Shown piece by piece: positions 29,352 to 39,150 of a stretch of 64,000 nucleotides of DNA; position 1 is the first letter of the stretch, and each line of letters begins with the position of its first letter. The translations under genes were made by a program, and so were the position numbers. Origin of the DNA: an uncultured bacterium. Lineage in GTDB: Bacteria > Verrucomicrobiota > Kiritimatiellia > RFP12 > UBA1067. Under the pieces are notes generated by a model, which was not told where the DNA came from, made no database searches, and saw only the letters and a list, made by a program, of their open reading frames with translations. The stretch covers positions 51,179 to 115,178 of the forward strand of contig URIT01000002.1 in assembly GCA_900547945.1 (NCBI GenBank), written 5' to 3'.

Positions 29352-29768
29352 ATGAAGATTTCAGTCATCTTGTCGGTAATTGCGGTTGCCGCGACTCTGT
29401 TTTCCGGCTGCGGCAACGACACAACCGCCAACAAGACCAAGACCAACGACACAACTGCCAGCGCACCCAAATCCGCAGACGAGTTGTTCGATGCCAAATA
29501 CCTGCAGAACGTAAGAACTGTTACAAAAGTCCCGTCGCTTGAAATGGAAATTTATCGGAAATCGGCGAGGAAAGTACTTGCGCAACTGGAATCCGGCGGC
29601 GCGGTAGAGGCCGCAAAGGCACAAGGGATCTCGCAGGATGACTACAAGAAAATGGCGGTTGAAGGTCTCATCAAGGACTTGCAAGGAAACATGCGTAAGA
29701 TGGTACGCGAGGTGTCTGGTGAGACACAGCAAAAGGTTGCAATGCAGCAAATGATCATGTGGTTGTAA
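29352..29768 (+). CDS. Small lipoprotein, unknown function
   Basis: 138 residues. MKISVILSVIAVAATLFSGC gives a lipobox with Cys20; AAAGGAA lies before the ATG. After a Thr/Asn-rich linker comes a helical domain (EMEIYRKSARKVLAQLESGG, KKMAVEGLIKDLQGNMRKMV). No family recognised. It lies between the CD225-like gene and the RsiV-like lipoprotein gene and may be the last gene before a strong hairpin. Confidence 0.65.
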   Translation: MKISVILSVIAVAATLFSGCGNDTTANKTKTNDTTASAPKSADELFDAKYLQNVRTVTKVPSLEMEIYRKSARKVLAQLESGGAVEAAKAQGISQDDYKKMAVEGLIKDLQGNMRKMVREVSGETQQKVAMQQMIMWL

Positions 29769-29787
29769 TCGACACATACTTGCGTAG

Positions 29788-29838
29788 TCGAATCGAACAT
29801 CATGTGTCTGCGATACAGACGCATGATGTTCGATTCGA
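29788..29838. terminator. Strong 51-base hairpin, possible terminator
   Basis: Arms CGAATCGAACATCATG/CATGATGTTCGATTCG are perfect over 16 bases, and a further GTCTG/CAGAC stem closes around CGATA. A TTTTT run occurs about 10 bases later, so it may be a terminator for the upstream genes. The length and symmetry could also fit a binding site. Confidence 0.55.
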
Positions 29839-29920
29839 TCCCGGTTTTTCGCTGACCGACGAGGTCGGACAGATGTTGCATAATATGGGAAATAATGTAA
29901 TACGAAGGATGGATGATAAA

Positions 29921-30508
29921 ATGGGAAAACGAACGTGGATATTGCGCGTTACGGCCTCCGCAGGGGTGTGCCTTCTGCTTCTTGCCGGTTGCACAACACC
30001 AAACAGGGACTCCGGCACGGAGGATCGCGACCGCTACATCGACTTCTGCCGCGAGCTGGCGACGTCGCCTGTGCCGGAACGGGAAGACCCCGACGACTTC
30101 ATGTCGAAGCCGGACTGGATGGTGCATCCGTGTTCGACGACCGACCAAGAGTTCAAGAAGGAATACAACGTGGTGTATGCCGACCGGCAGTACCTCAGCT
30201 TCCGTTGTTCGGAATACGCCTATACGGGCGGGGCACACGGCAATACGCAGATCACGGTCGGGACAATCGACCGCAAGACGGGCAAGATCCTGACGCTTGC
30301 CGATGTTCCGGCATTTGCGGATCGTCATGCGCTGAAGAGGCGGCTACAGGATGACGTTGTCATGAAAATCGGCAAGGACGCCTTGCAGGGTGATGTCGGA
30401 CCGCACGACAACTTCTACCTGTCCAAGGACGGCTGGCATTTCGTCTTCAACGCATACGAAGTCGCCTGCTACGCCGTCGGCGACGTTGAGGTGGTCATTC
30501 CGAAGTAA
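29921..30508 (+). CDS. DUF3298/RsiV-type lipoprotein
   Basis: 195 residues. MGKRTWILRVTASAGVCLLL then LAGC gives a lipobox with Cys24. The mature part has the DUF4163/DUF3298 pattern: FKKEYNVVYADRQYLSFRCS, EYAYTGGAHGNTQITVGTID, RKTGKILTLADVPAF and the ending DGWHFVFNAYEVACYAVGDV, as in the sensor domain of anti-sigma factor RsiV and PdaC. Probably an envelope protein binding a glycan or lysozyme-like ligand (inference). The start at 29921 is chosen for its spacing from AAGGATGG; an ATG four codons earlier is too close to it. Confidence 0.75.
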   Translation: MGKRTWILRVTASAGVCLLLLAGCTTPNRDSGTEDRDRYIDFCRELATSPVPEREDPDDFMSKPDWMVHPCSTTDQEFKKEYNVVYADRQYLSFRCSEYAYTGGAHGNTQITVGTIDRKTGKILTLADVPAFADRHALKRRLQDDVVMKIGKDALQGDVGPHDNFYLSKDGWHFVFNAYEVACYAVGDVEVVIPK

Positions 30509-30578
30509 AGCGAAACTGGAGGCACGCAACCGTCCGTGCCCCGTTCCGCTTTCAACATCAATCACAAGCAACATAGAT

Positions 30579-30814
30579 GATTTATTACGTGCTGAAATCT
30601 CAGGCAGAGGGGAGGAGGGAACTCGGCACAGGGCGTCCGAACGGGCCCGGCACGGGACGTCCGAGCGGGGGAGCGTTCCGCGTCCTTCGCCGTGCCACCC
30701 CACAGCGTCCCGTGCCGAGCCGTGTCGCCGAGCCACATCGCCGCGCACGCATCCCCGCACCCCGCCACGAGGCGCCGAGCCGCCGCAAGATGAGATTTCA
30801 CCGCGTAATGAATC
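30579..30814. repeat. MITE-like element, 236 bp
   Basis: Imperfect terminal inverted repeats of 24 bases: left GATTTATTACGTGCTGAAAT(CTCA), right end reading GATTCATTACGCGGTGAAAT(CTCA) on the other strand, three mismatches. No protein is encoded. A similar pair of ends brackets 48716-48954, and a single end lies at 6801-6824. Size and structure suggest a non-autonomous transposon. Confidence 0.65.
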
Positions 30815-31655
30815 TGGGAACCCGTCGCGCCGCGCGGCGCGACGGGTTCGATACGTGCGGCCTTCTCCGGGTCTGTCTCGGCGGCCCGGGCGCGGCGAGA
30901 AGCGGACACGTTCCCGGTTCTTGCCCATCGTTTGCCTGTCAAGACCTACATCCCCTTGCGAAGCGCGGGCGGCGGGCGCCCCCTTTTTTTCGAAAAATAG
31001 GGATAAGGATGTCATTTCGCGCGACGTCCATGTTAGCATACTAGACGCCTTTCTCTTCCCTTCCGCGCATTTATCCTAACTGTCGCAGTTAGGATAATAG
31101 ATTCGATCGGGAATGACGTTTTACGCACGTCATAAAATTCGGCCTTGCACACGGCTCTCTGCGATAAAGTCCTACAACATACGTTTTCCGGGGCGTCGGA
31201 TTTCACGAAACCCCTGTAAAACAAGGGCGAAGCGTATCTTGTAGGTGCTACAACATACTTGAGAGAGGATTTCGGGTGTCGCGGAGAATCGAGGAGAGAT
31301 TTTGTATCTCTCCCGCCGAAGATGGATGCGGTGGAGAACCACGGATAAGCGAAAAGAAAACCAAACCTTCGTATTACACGGTAATAAGGAGAGAAGAGTC
31401 TCTTAGTACCGTCTGGAAATGGTCGGAGCGGCGACATCTGAACCGTAGAGATTCTGCTACGCTTGAATGTCCTTGCGATACCGCCCATAAACCGAATAGA
31501 AGTGAATTATATCATATCGTGCTTGCCGGGTCAAAACGCACTTGAGACGCAACACTCGGCTGGGTGCACCGAGAGATTTATGCTGACACCCCACATTTCC
31601 CGCTTGATTTTCGCATACGCATATACGAGGGAAGAACCACTCGTTCTCCATTCCC
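30815..31655. other. Intergenic region without recognised genes
   Basis: About 0.85 kb. Contains a perfect hairpin (31071-31097), two copies of CTACAACATAC (near 31168 and 31250) and low-complexity GC stretches. No open frame here shows protein-like features. It leads into the ISKra4-like remnant. Confidence 0.5.
31071..31097. terminator. Perfect 11-bp hairpin
   Basis: TTATCCTAACT-GTCGC-AGTTAGGATAA. No T run follows on either strand, so it may be a protein-binding palindrome rather than a terminator. Confidence 0.4.
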
Positions 31656-32347
31656 GTGGACAAGGTCTCCGAGTTCAGGGCCGCCGTCGCCGCGAAGGAC
31701 TGCGAGTCCGGGGAATCCGAGCGCAACGCCGGGAACCATCCGAAGCGCATCGTGACGCTCTTCGGGGAGCTCCCGCCCATCAGGCGCACCTACTGGTACG
31801 ACGCGGACGAACGCAGGGGGCACTACCCCTTCGACGACAGGCTCGGGCTCGTCGGAAGGTACACGCCAGCCGCCTGCGCCGACATGATCCGCAGCGCGGT
31901 CGACCGCCCCTTCGCCGACGCCGCGAGGGACTTCTCAGCGAAGCACGCGTTCCGCGTCTCCGCCGACACCGTGCGGGAGATCGTCGGGCTGCACTACGAT
32001 GCCATCCGCGACTTCCCGAAGGACGAAAGCCACGCGAAGGAGGATGCCGGGGGAGCGGCCCCGCTCGTCTGCGTCATGGCCAACGGAACGGGCATCCCGC
32101 TGCGGAAGGAATGCCTCAAGGGCGCCAAGGGCAAGGACGGGCGCGCGAAGACGCGCGAGGTCAAGGCCGCCGCGATCTTCAGGGCGTCGACGACGTCGGA
32201 CAGCGCTTCAAGCAGTCCGGCAAGATCTGGTCGCTGAAAGGAGCGAAGGCGCTGCTGCCGCTGCGCACCCTCCACAAGTCGAACCGCCTCGAGGAGTTCT
32301 TCGCCTACCTCGTCAGAGACCTAAGGCATGTCGACTGCGCGGCATGA
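31656..32347 (+). pseudogene. ISKra4-like transposase remnant
   Basis: The first frame (31656-32237) reads RIVTLFGELPPIRRTYWYDA, HYPFDDRLGLVGRYTPAACA, FRVSADTVREIVGLHYDAIR and LVCVMANGTGIPLRKECLKG with KTREVKAAAIF, the N-terminal and first catalytic parts of ISKra4-type transposases. A frameshift near 32190 and a large deletion follow. The last piece, in another frame, is GKIWSLKGAKALLPLRTLHK, corresponding to the family's C-terminal W-x-x-x-GA-x-A-x-L-x-LR motif. Dead element, lying before the restriction-modification genes. Confidence 0.75.
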
Positions 32348-32701
32348 GCCTTGCGTTCTCTGCGGCTAAACCCTCTGACTCTGCATAAATATCTCGTTGC
32401 ACTCGCTGTTCGATTCTAAGCGTGTGGCTCAAAATGAAGCGTGAGCGGGACGGATGCGAAAGCGTGGCCTACGATGAATGGGACGCGCCATGCGCGGGAC
32501 CGTTGTGGAAGTCTGCACGAGGAGGAAAGTAATAAAGAAACATTGCCCGCCAACCTTGATGCATCGCCAAGAATTATGAGATAATATGCCTCAAAGATTC
32601 GCGTATCGACCCGACCAAGGGCGGATATTGGGAGGTAGGCGAATGACAGGCGATGAGAAAAGCACGAGGGCAAGAGGTTTGGTATAGTACATCCCACCAG
32701 A
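32348..32701. other. Intergenic region, 354 bp
   Basis: No gene seen. A TATAGT at 32683-32688 sits about 14 bases before the next ATG and could be the -10 of the restriction-modification operon, giving a leader of only about 7 bases. No strong -35 found. Confidence 0.4.
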
Positions 32702-33838
32702 ATGAACGATAAAACGACAGATTGCTCGCAACTTGAGCGCGGTGTCATAGACCCTGATTTCACACGGGATATCCTTGAATCGGAGATCCCGAGGGATGTT
32801 TTGCAGGTTTTGCTTGCGGATCGGACGACCGGCAAGAACATCATGTGGATGACCGACGGATACGCACATCTGAAATCCGTGTTCGATGTCAAGATGGGAA
32901 TCCATGACGAAATCAATGCAGATGTGATTTCCCGTCCAGGAAACAAGATTGTCCGTCCTCGTGTTGACAAGAGCAAAGAAGAACAACGCAAACGTGTCGT
33001 TGGCAAGGCGGAGGTGTTCACGCCGTCATGGATCTGCAATGCCATGAACAACCTCATGGATGCCGCATGGTTCGAGCGAAAGAAATCCCCGTTCACGATT
33101 GAGGGCAACAAGTCGTGGCGGGCAACAAAGAAGCTCGTGACATTCCCCAAGAAGCTCAAGAAAACCTGGCTTGATTTCGTCACCGAAGTGCGCCTTGAGA
33201 TCACATGTGGCGAGGCTCCGTTTCTTGCAAGTCGATACGATACCACAACAGGCGAGGTGATTCCGATTCCCGAACGCATCGGCATACTTGACCGCAAGCT
33301 GCGCATTGTGACGGAGAACGCAGGCGCGCAACCTGACGAATGGCTGAAATATGCAAAAATGGCCCTCAAGGCCATTCTGGGCTTTGAGTGGCAGGGCGAC
33401 AACCTGCTCATCGCACGCGAGAATGTTCTTTGGACCATATTGGAGTATTACAAGTATTATTGTTCGCCAACGCCAATAAGCCACGATGACCTTCTGGAGC
33501 TTGCAAACATCGTGAGTTGGAACATCTGGCAGATGGACGGGTTGAAGTTCGTTGTCCCGCTAAGTTGCCATGATGAACCCATCGTCCCCAAGACGCCTAA
33601 AGCCGTGCAGCCGGATTTGTTTGCCACCGAAGAAAAAGGATTGTCGGAACAAACGCTACCGTTGACGAAGCCCTGTCCTGGCTGCGCGAAGAAACACATC
33701 CTTGACGGCGCGGAATTTCACAACGGCACCTATTGCAAGATCATGGATTGGGGAACCGGCGAGCCGCATGAATTCGTCTGGCATTATCTGCATCGGGATC
33801 GGGAATGCGTGGAAAAGGAAAGAAGGAAACCGCAATGA
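32702..33838 (+). CDS. Restriction-modification subunit M-like protein
   Basis: 378 residues resembling proteins annotated as restriction endonuclease subunit M that accompany large helicase-methylase proteins. Recognisable stretches: KAEVFTPSWICNAMNNLMDA, RLEITCGEAPFLASRYDTTT, GILDRKLRIV, GFEWQGDNLLIARENVL, ANIVSWNIWQMDGLKFVVP and a C-terminal CPGCAKKHILDG zinc-like knuckle. No classical NPPY motif is seen, so catalytic methylation probably lies in the partner. It overlaps the next gene by 4 bases (ATGA), indicating one unit. Confidence 0.75.
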   Translation: MNDKTTDCSQLERGVIDPDFTRDILESEIPRDVLQVLLADRTTGKNIMWMTDGYAHLKSVFDVKMGIHDEINADVISRPGNKIVRPRVDKSKEEQRKRVVGKAEVFTPSWICNAMNNLMDAAWFERKKSPFTIEGNKSWRATKKLVTFPKKLKKTWLDFVTEVRLEITCGEAPFLASRYDTTTGEVIPIPERIGILDRKLRIVTENAGAQPDEWLKYAKMALKAILGFEWQGDNLLIARENVLWTILEYYKYYCSPTPISHDDLLELANIVSWNIWQMDGLKFVVPLSCHDEPIVPKTPKAVQPDLFATEEKGLSEQTLPLTKPCPGCAKKHILDGAEFHNGTYCKIMDWGTGEPHEFVWHYLHRDRECVEKERRKPQ

Positions 33839-36800
33839 CAGACACGGCCATTCTGGAAGAGTTGATCGTCGGCCGAGTCGAGCCGCGCATCTATGCCTTT
33901 ACCACCAACACCGTGCCCAACTACTTGAAGGTCGGCGACACCTACCGTCCCGTGGATGCCAGGTTGGACGAGTGGCGTGAGCATTTTCCTCATTTGAAGC
34001 GAGAGTTCGACGATTCCGCCAAGATCGGCGATGTCTTCTTCAGGGATTATTCCGTTCATGTCTATTTGGAGGAAACCGCGAAGCGTCCGCGACTTGCCAA
34101 GGGGAGATTCCCTGATGTCTATTATTCAAATGAGTTCTTTGAAGGAGCCACCAAGGGTGATGTCATGGCGGCAATTGGTGACATACGCCATGATTTCGAA
34201 ACAAAGGGACAGCGGTATCAGTTCTACAGCGTGGCGGAAGGACTCCCCACAGGCGTGAAATTCCCTTCAACGGGCATGTGGACGCTGCGCCCCAACCAAG
34301 ACGCCGCCGTAAGGAGATTTCAGGCGGCTATTGCGGCCGGCCGGAAAAACCTGCTCATGTACGCCGTCATGCGCTTCGGCAAGTCGTTTACGTCCATGTG
34401 CTGCGCCAAGACAATGAACGACGGCAACGGGGCGAACATCGTTCTTGTCTTGTCCGCGAAGGCAGATGTCTGCGGCGAATGGAAGAAGACCGTCGAGAGT
34501 GCCGAAAACTTCCGAAACGACTATGAATTCCTTTCCGGTAAAGACCTCAAGGCAAACGACAGAATCGTTTCAGATTTGCGGCGCAAGGGAAAAAAGGTCG
34601 TCATATTCCTCACGCTTCAGGATTTGCAGACCACCACGATCAAGAAGAGGCACCGGGATCTGTTCAACAGGAAGATCGACCTCTTGATCGTAGATGAGAC
34701 CCATTACGGCGCGCGTGCCGGCAAATACGGAGAGATCCTTCGCAAGACGAAGGGCTACATGGCGGACAAGTCGTCCGGCAAGGATGGCGAGGACAGCAAG
34801 AACGCCGAAAACATGGACGCGGCCATCAAGGCGTTCAAGGTGAACGTGACGCTTCACCTTTCGGGAACGCCTTACCGAATCCTGATGGGCAGTGAGTTTG
34901 ACAAGAAGGACATCATCGCGTTCTGTCCGTTCACCGACATTGCCAACGAACAGAAAAAGTGGAACGACGAACACATACTTGACGATCAATACCGCGAATG
35001 GGACAATCCGTATTTCGGCTTCCCGGAGATGATCCGCTTTGCCTTCCATCCAAGCAGATCCGCCCGCATGCGGCTTGAGGCATTGCGCAAGGGCGGGGCG
35101 ACATACGCGTTCTCGGCGTTCTTCGCGCCCGAAAGCATCGTGCCGCAAGCGGACGGCAGCCACAGGAGGTTCAAGTTCGAAAAGGAGATACGTGAACTCT
35201 TCCAGGTGATTGACGGCAGCAAGGAAGACGACGAGCTGCTGGGATTCCTTGACTACGACAAGGTCAAGAACGGCATGATGTGCCGTCACCTGGTCTGCGT
35301 GCTCCCCTATTGCGCCTCGTGCGACGCGCTTGCCGCGCTGATTGCCCGCGAGAGCAAGAATGGAGCCTTCAAGAACCTTGCCGAGTATCAGATCATCAAC
35401 ATCGCCGGACACGACATGCCGCCCGAGTACGCGAATGTCGAGGAAGTCAAGAAGACGATTCGCGAATGCGAGCAGGAGAGCAAGAAGACCCTAACGCTCA
35501 CCGTGAACCGCATGTTGACCGGCTCAACCGTCCCCGAATGGGACACGATGCTCTACTTCAAGGACACGTCTTCTCCGCAGGAATACGATCAGGCGATTTT
35601 CCGTCTGCAGAACCAGTTTGTGACGGAGATGAAAACGGCCCTTCCCAACGGTCGCGAAGACGTGATCAAGTTCAACAAGAAACCCCAGACGATTCTTGTG
35701 GATTTCGACCCGGCGCGTCTGTTTGAGATGCAGGAGGAGAAGTCCAAGATATACAATGCCAACGAGAACAAGGCCGGCAACACGAAACTGAAAGCGCGCA
35801 TTTCCGCCGAACTGGCCGTTTCGCCTATCGTGTGCGTCACCGCCGGGAAGATTCGCCGCGTCGATGCTGAGGACGTAATGAAGGCCGTTTCGGACTATTC
35901 GCGCAATCGCGGTGTTACGGACGAAGCGGCGAAAATGCCAGTCGATGTTGCGGCGGCGGCGAAATCCAAGGAATTGCTTGCGGCCATCATGAAGGAGAGC
36001 CCTCTTGGCAGCAAGGACGGCCTTACACTCGATCCGCACAAGGGTGAGGGCGAAGACTTGGAGGATATGGCTGCAACCATAAAGAAGGCAGCGAACGGTG
36101 CGGCGCCAACTGGAAACGCCACGCCGACAACTTCAGACGAGAAGAAGGCGTTGGCAGAATTCGAGGACAAGTTCCGGGCGTATTATGCACGACTGCTCTT
36201 CTTCGCATTTCTCACGAAAAGCAAGGTCTGTTCGGTCGAGGACATCATTGCCTGCATGGACGAAGGCGACAATGCTCGGATAGCAACGAATCTTGAGATC
36301 ACAAAGCCTGCTCTCAAGGCCATCCAGAAACATTTCAACAAGTTCATCCTCTCCGAATGGGACTACAAGATCGACAACCTGAACACGCTCTCGCGTGACG
36401 AATCGCTCGCGCCGCTGGAGCGCGCGCAGACGGCCATTCGCAAGTTCGACCGCCTTGGCGTTTCCGAGATCATGACGCCGGAGAAGATCGCGGACGACAT
36501 GGTCGCGCTCTTCCCTGCCGCCGAACTGAAGCGCATCGCGCAAAGCGGCGAGAAGATTCTCGACATCGCCAGCAAGGCGGGAGAATTCGCGATTGCGCTC
36601 TACAAGCGCTACAAGAAGATCGACCCGAATATCGACGTCAGCAATCTGATCCTTTCAATCTCGACGTCGTCCCATGCCTACGAATTCACGCGCAACGTGT
36701 ACGCGGCGCTTGGCCTGAACCTTGACAACATCGCCGAGAAATTCACCTCCTATGATTTGTTGAAGGTCAAGACCGCAGACGGTGAGATCGACTACGAACG

Positions 36801-37884
36801 AATCAAACTCCTTCTCACCCAGAAAAAACCTTTCAGGAAAATCACCATGAACGACAAAGTATCTGCCAGAAGTAAACACTTCACAATCGCTGGGGCAGTG
36901 GGCAATCCGCCGTATCAGGAGATTAAAGGAGAGGAGAAACTAGGTTTTGCCTCTGCAATTTATCCATACTTTATGAATGCCGCTTTTGATTTGTCGGAAG
37001 GGCATACTTCAATGATTGTTCCAAGTCGATGGATTATGAAGACCGGGCAGGGCATCAATGAGGCTTGGGCAGATGCTCTAATTCGGTCGAACCGCTTTCT
37101 ATCGGTACACGATTTCCATGACGCGAAGAGTTGTTTTCCCGGAGTTGAGATCAAAGGCGGCGTGATGTATTTTGATTACAAGAAAGACTATGAGGGTAAA
37201 TGTAGTTATGTTAATAACGTAGGAGAGCGTTCGACTGAGACTTTTGACTTTATTGACGCGATGGGATGTGGGGTAGTAATTCGAGATGAAATAGCGAGGT
37301 CAATATTGGGTAAAGTAGTATCGTTGGAAGGTGAATACTTTAGGGACGAATCATTTGCGAAATACGTTGGACCCACTCATTTGTTTGACAAGGGTGGGCA
37401 ACTTGGCTCTAGTTGGTCAGGTTTTCAGAAGAAAAAGGATTCACAACATAGCATTAAGTATTATCTCAACAAGCGGGTAGTGGAATGTGGCTTCGCTTGG
37501 ATTAAGCCGACAGATGTGCCAAAAGGCCATGATTCTATTCCAGTACATAAGGTATACGTGCCTGAAGCCTATGGTGCAGGAGAGGGATTCCCGCATCAAA
37601 TCCTCGGTGTCCCATTTTATGGCGAACCAAATAGTGTCTGCTCTCAGACGTATCTTTGTATAGGTTATGATCCATCGGTTAGAAAGTTTTCTAAGGAAGA
37701 GTGTAAAAATATTGTATCTTACATCAAGACGAGATTTCTTCGTTATCTTGTTTCCTTTTCGTTATCTTGTTTCCTTGAAGAAGAACACCCAACATTCTTT
37801 TGCTGCGGTATATCAATTCGTCCCCTTGCAAGACTTCACATCTGCATCCGATATCGACTGGTCGCGTCCAGTCCCCGAAATTGA
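33835..37884 (+). CDS. Fused nuclease/helicase/Eco57I-type methylase, C-terminus frameshifted
   Basis: 1349 residues as it reads now. N-terminus: IYAFTTNTVPNYLKVGDTYR with RLDEW, resembling a GIY-YIG (T5orf172-type) nuclease. Middle: superfamily-2 helicase with MYAVMRFGKSFTSM (Walker A), LLIVDETHYGAR (DETH box), LSGTPYRILMG and LTVNRMLTGSTVPEWDTMLY. C-terminal half: N6-adenine methylase with ILDIASKAGEFAIALYKR and AVGNPPYQEIKGEEK (NPPY), as in Eco57I-type enzymes. A 19-bp tandem duplication (37739-37776) shifts the frame. With one copy, translation would continue to the stop at 37963 and end FIESLIKPME, giving 1369 residues. The 4-base overlap with the gene before it supports the ATG at 33835. 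Confidence 0.88.
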   Translation: MTDTAILEELIVGRVEPRIYAFTTNTVPNYLKVGDTYRPVDARLDEWREHFPHLKREFDDSAKIGDVFFRDYSVHVYLEETAKRPRLAKGRFPDVYYSNEFFEGATKGDVMAAIGDIRHDFETKGQRYQFYSVAEGLPTGVKFPSTGMWTLRPNQDAAVRRFQAAIAAGRKNLLMYAVMRFGKSFTSMCCAKTMNDGNGANIVLVLSAKADVCGEWKKTVESAENFRNDYEFLSGKDLKANDRIVSDLRRKGKKVVIFLTLQDLQTTTIKKRHRDLFNRKIDLLIVDETHYGARAGKYGEILRKTKGYMADKSSGKDGEDSKNAENMDAAIKAFKVNVTLHLSGTPYRILMGSEFDKKDIIAFCPFTDIANEQKKWNDEHILDDQYREWDNPYFGFPEMIRFAFHPSRSARMRLEALRKGGATYAFSAFFAPESIVPQADGSHRRFKFEKEIRELFQVIDGSKEDDELLGFLDYDKVKNGMMCRHLVCVLPYCASCDALAALIARESKNGAFKNLAEYQIINIAGHDMPPEYANVEEVKKTIRECEQESKKTLTLTVNRMLTGSTVPEWDTMLYFKDTSSPQEYDQAIFRLQNQFVTEMKTALPNGREDVIKFNKKPQTILVDFDPARLFEMQEEKSKIYNANENKAGNTKLKARISAELAVSPIVCVTAGKIRRVDAEDVMKAVSDYSRNRGVTDEAAKMPVDVAAAAKSKELLAAIMKESPLGSKDGLTLDPHKGEGEDLEDMAATIKKAANGAAPTGNATPTTSDEKKALAEFEDKFRAYYARLLFFAFLTKSKVCSVEDIIACMDEGDNARIATNLEITKPALKAIQKHFNKFILSEWDYKIDNLNTLSRDESLAPLERAQTAIRKFDRLGVSEIMTPEKIADDMVALFPAAELKRIAQSGEKILDIASKAGEFAIALYKRYKKIDPNIDVSNLILSISTSSHAYEFTRNVYAALGLNLDNIAEKFTSYDLLKVKTADGEIDYERIKLLLTQKKPFRKITMNDKVSARSKHFTIAGAVGNPPYQEIKGEEKLGFASAIYPYFMNAAFDLSEGHTSMIVPSRWIMKTGQGINEAWADALIRSNRFLSVHDFHDAKSCFPGVEIKGGVMYFDYKKDYEGKCSYVNNVGERSTETFDFIDAMGCGVVIRDEIARSILGKVVSLEGEYFRDESFAKYVGPTHLFDKGGQLGSSWSGFQKKKDSQHSIKYYLNKRVVECGFAWIKPTDVPKGHDSIPVHKVYVPEAYGAGEGFPHQILGVPFYGEPNSVCSQTYLCIGYDPSVRKFSKEECKNIVSYIKTRFLRYLVSFSLSCFLEEEHPTFFCCGISIRPLARLHICIRYRLVASSPRN
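37739..37776. repeat. 19-bp tandem duplication inside the methylase gene
   Basis: TTCGTTATCTTGTTTCCTT occurs twice back to back. 19 is not a multiple of three, so two copies put the last ~60 codons out of frame; one copy would restore the ending that matches conserved sequence. Could be a mutation, a reversible switch or an assembly artefact. Confidence 0.95.
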
Positions 37885-37902
37885 AGCACAGTTGTACGCG
37901 AA

Positions 37903-37963
37903 ATACGGCATTACCACGTCCGAGCAGAAGTTCATCGAATCCCTCATCAAGCCGATGGAGTGA
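37903..37963. repeat. 3'-end repeat of the methylase gene, copy 1
   Basis: ATACGGCATTACCACGTCCG then AGCAGAAGTTCATCGAATCC and CTCATCAAGCCGATGGAGTG A; this is the native end of the methylase reading. 59 of 61 bases recur at 41914-41974, and the last 36 (two changes) at 41371-41406. Confidence 0.92.
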
Positions 37964-37974
37964 GGAGCCTTCAA

Positions 37975-39078
37975 ATGATTATTGGTGAAGCACGAGAGAA
38001 GAAGCCGAAAAATAGTACCGTTGTCACATTTCTCATCGGAAATGGTTTCGATATTGGGCTTGGTTTAAAAACCCGATATGCCGACTTTGTAGCTACATAT
38101 TTAAAGTGCCCCTCGAAAACAGAGGTTATAGTCAAACTGAAAAAGGCGATCAATCAGAATATCGACCTTTGGGGAGATGCGGAATTGGCATTCGGGAAAC
38201 TGCCGTTTTCAACTTTTGGCAAAGAATCTTATCCTGTTGTTAAAGAATGTGTAACGGATTTTAGTGACACACTTTCTGTATATCTTCAAAATGAGGAACG
38301 GCGCTTTCAAGTTCCTGCTGACGAGCTTAAGGTCGCTTTCGGTACTTTATTGTGTTCGTATTATCAAAGGCTTGGGGCGTACCCTAAACGTAATGAGTTA
38401 AAGCGCTTGAAGCGATTCAATCGGCTGAAGGTTAATGTGATTAACTTTAATTACACAGAGACAATCGACAAGATGTTGCCTCCATCTGGGACTATGACTT
38501 TGCCTGGGTGGGGAAAGGTAGATGTCCAGATCAATGAGGTGTGTCATATTCATGGGGCACTTTCTGTTGGGACATCCAGATCATTTGGGGTAAATATGTT
38601 GTCGCAAATAGAGGACGCTAAACTTATTCCCGAAGCAAGAATGTTGCTTGTTAAACCAGATGTTGATCGTATGGCGCGTTGGGGGTTAGAGCCAATGGCT
38701 AAAGAGATGATAGACGAGAGCGACACTGTTGTCCTGTTTGGTTTGTCATTAGGAAGTACTGACCAACTTTGGTGGAACTACTTGCTGGATTATATCCAAT
38801 ACAAGACGGAGCATAGACTTTGTTTAATGCAATATGTAAAGGAGGCACGTGGCACACGATTGCCTGGCGAAGAAGGATTGTGGGCGCAAAAAGAATGCCG
38901 AAAGTTCTATAACGCAGTAGACACAGAGAAGATGAAATATGGCAACACTACCGACTTGGATCGACGAATCGATGTTTCTATACGTGGCCCACAGCTTGAT
39001 CCCGATGGGCATGAAACATTTTGCGATCCATTTCAACTGTTTTGGTTTGGCAAGAAATTGGTTGTTGATGGATCGTAA
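37975..39078 (+). CDS. AbiH-like phage defence protein
   Basis: 367 residues. Signature LIGNGFDIGLGLKTRYADF near the N-terminus, then VNVINFNYTETIDK, NEVCHIHGALSVG and VVLFGLSLGSTDQLWWNYLL are the usual AbiH (PF14253) pieces. AbiH of Lactococcus causes abortive infection; its biochemical activity is not well understood. GAGGAG sits 8 bases before the ATG at 37975. The GTG at 37960 (overlapping the methylase TGA) would be an alternative start. GC is clearly lower than the core genome, consistent with transfer. Confidence 0.82.
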   Translation: MIIGEAREKKPKNSTVVTFLIGNGFDIGLGLKTRYADFVATYLKCPSKTEVIVKLKKAINQNIDLWGDAELAFGKLPFSTFGKESYPVVKECVTDFSDTLSVYLQNEERRFQVPADELKVAFGTLLCSYYQRLGAYPKRNELKRLKRFNRLKVNVINFNYTETIDKMLPPSGTMTLPGWGKVDVQINEVCHIHGALSVGTSRSFGVNMLSQIEDAKLIPEARMLLVKPDVDRMARWGLEPMAKEMIDESDTVVLFGLSLGSTDQLWWNYLLDYIQYKTEHRLCLMQYVKEARGTRLPGEEGLWAQKECRKFYNAVDTEKMKYGNTTDLDRRIDVSIRGPQLDPDGHETFCDPFQLFWFGKKLVVDGS

Positions 39079-39150
39079 CCATCGGTCTTTTAATAACCGA
39101 ATAGAAATTAATCTAATTCATGATTAGGACAACGCAGAAAGGAGCAAACA

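Noticed and set aside
31033..31488. Minus-strand frame in the gap before the ISKra4-like remnant
   Set aside because: No ribosome site, low-complexity composition and no resemblance to a protein.
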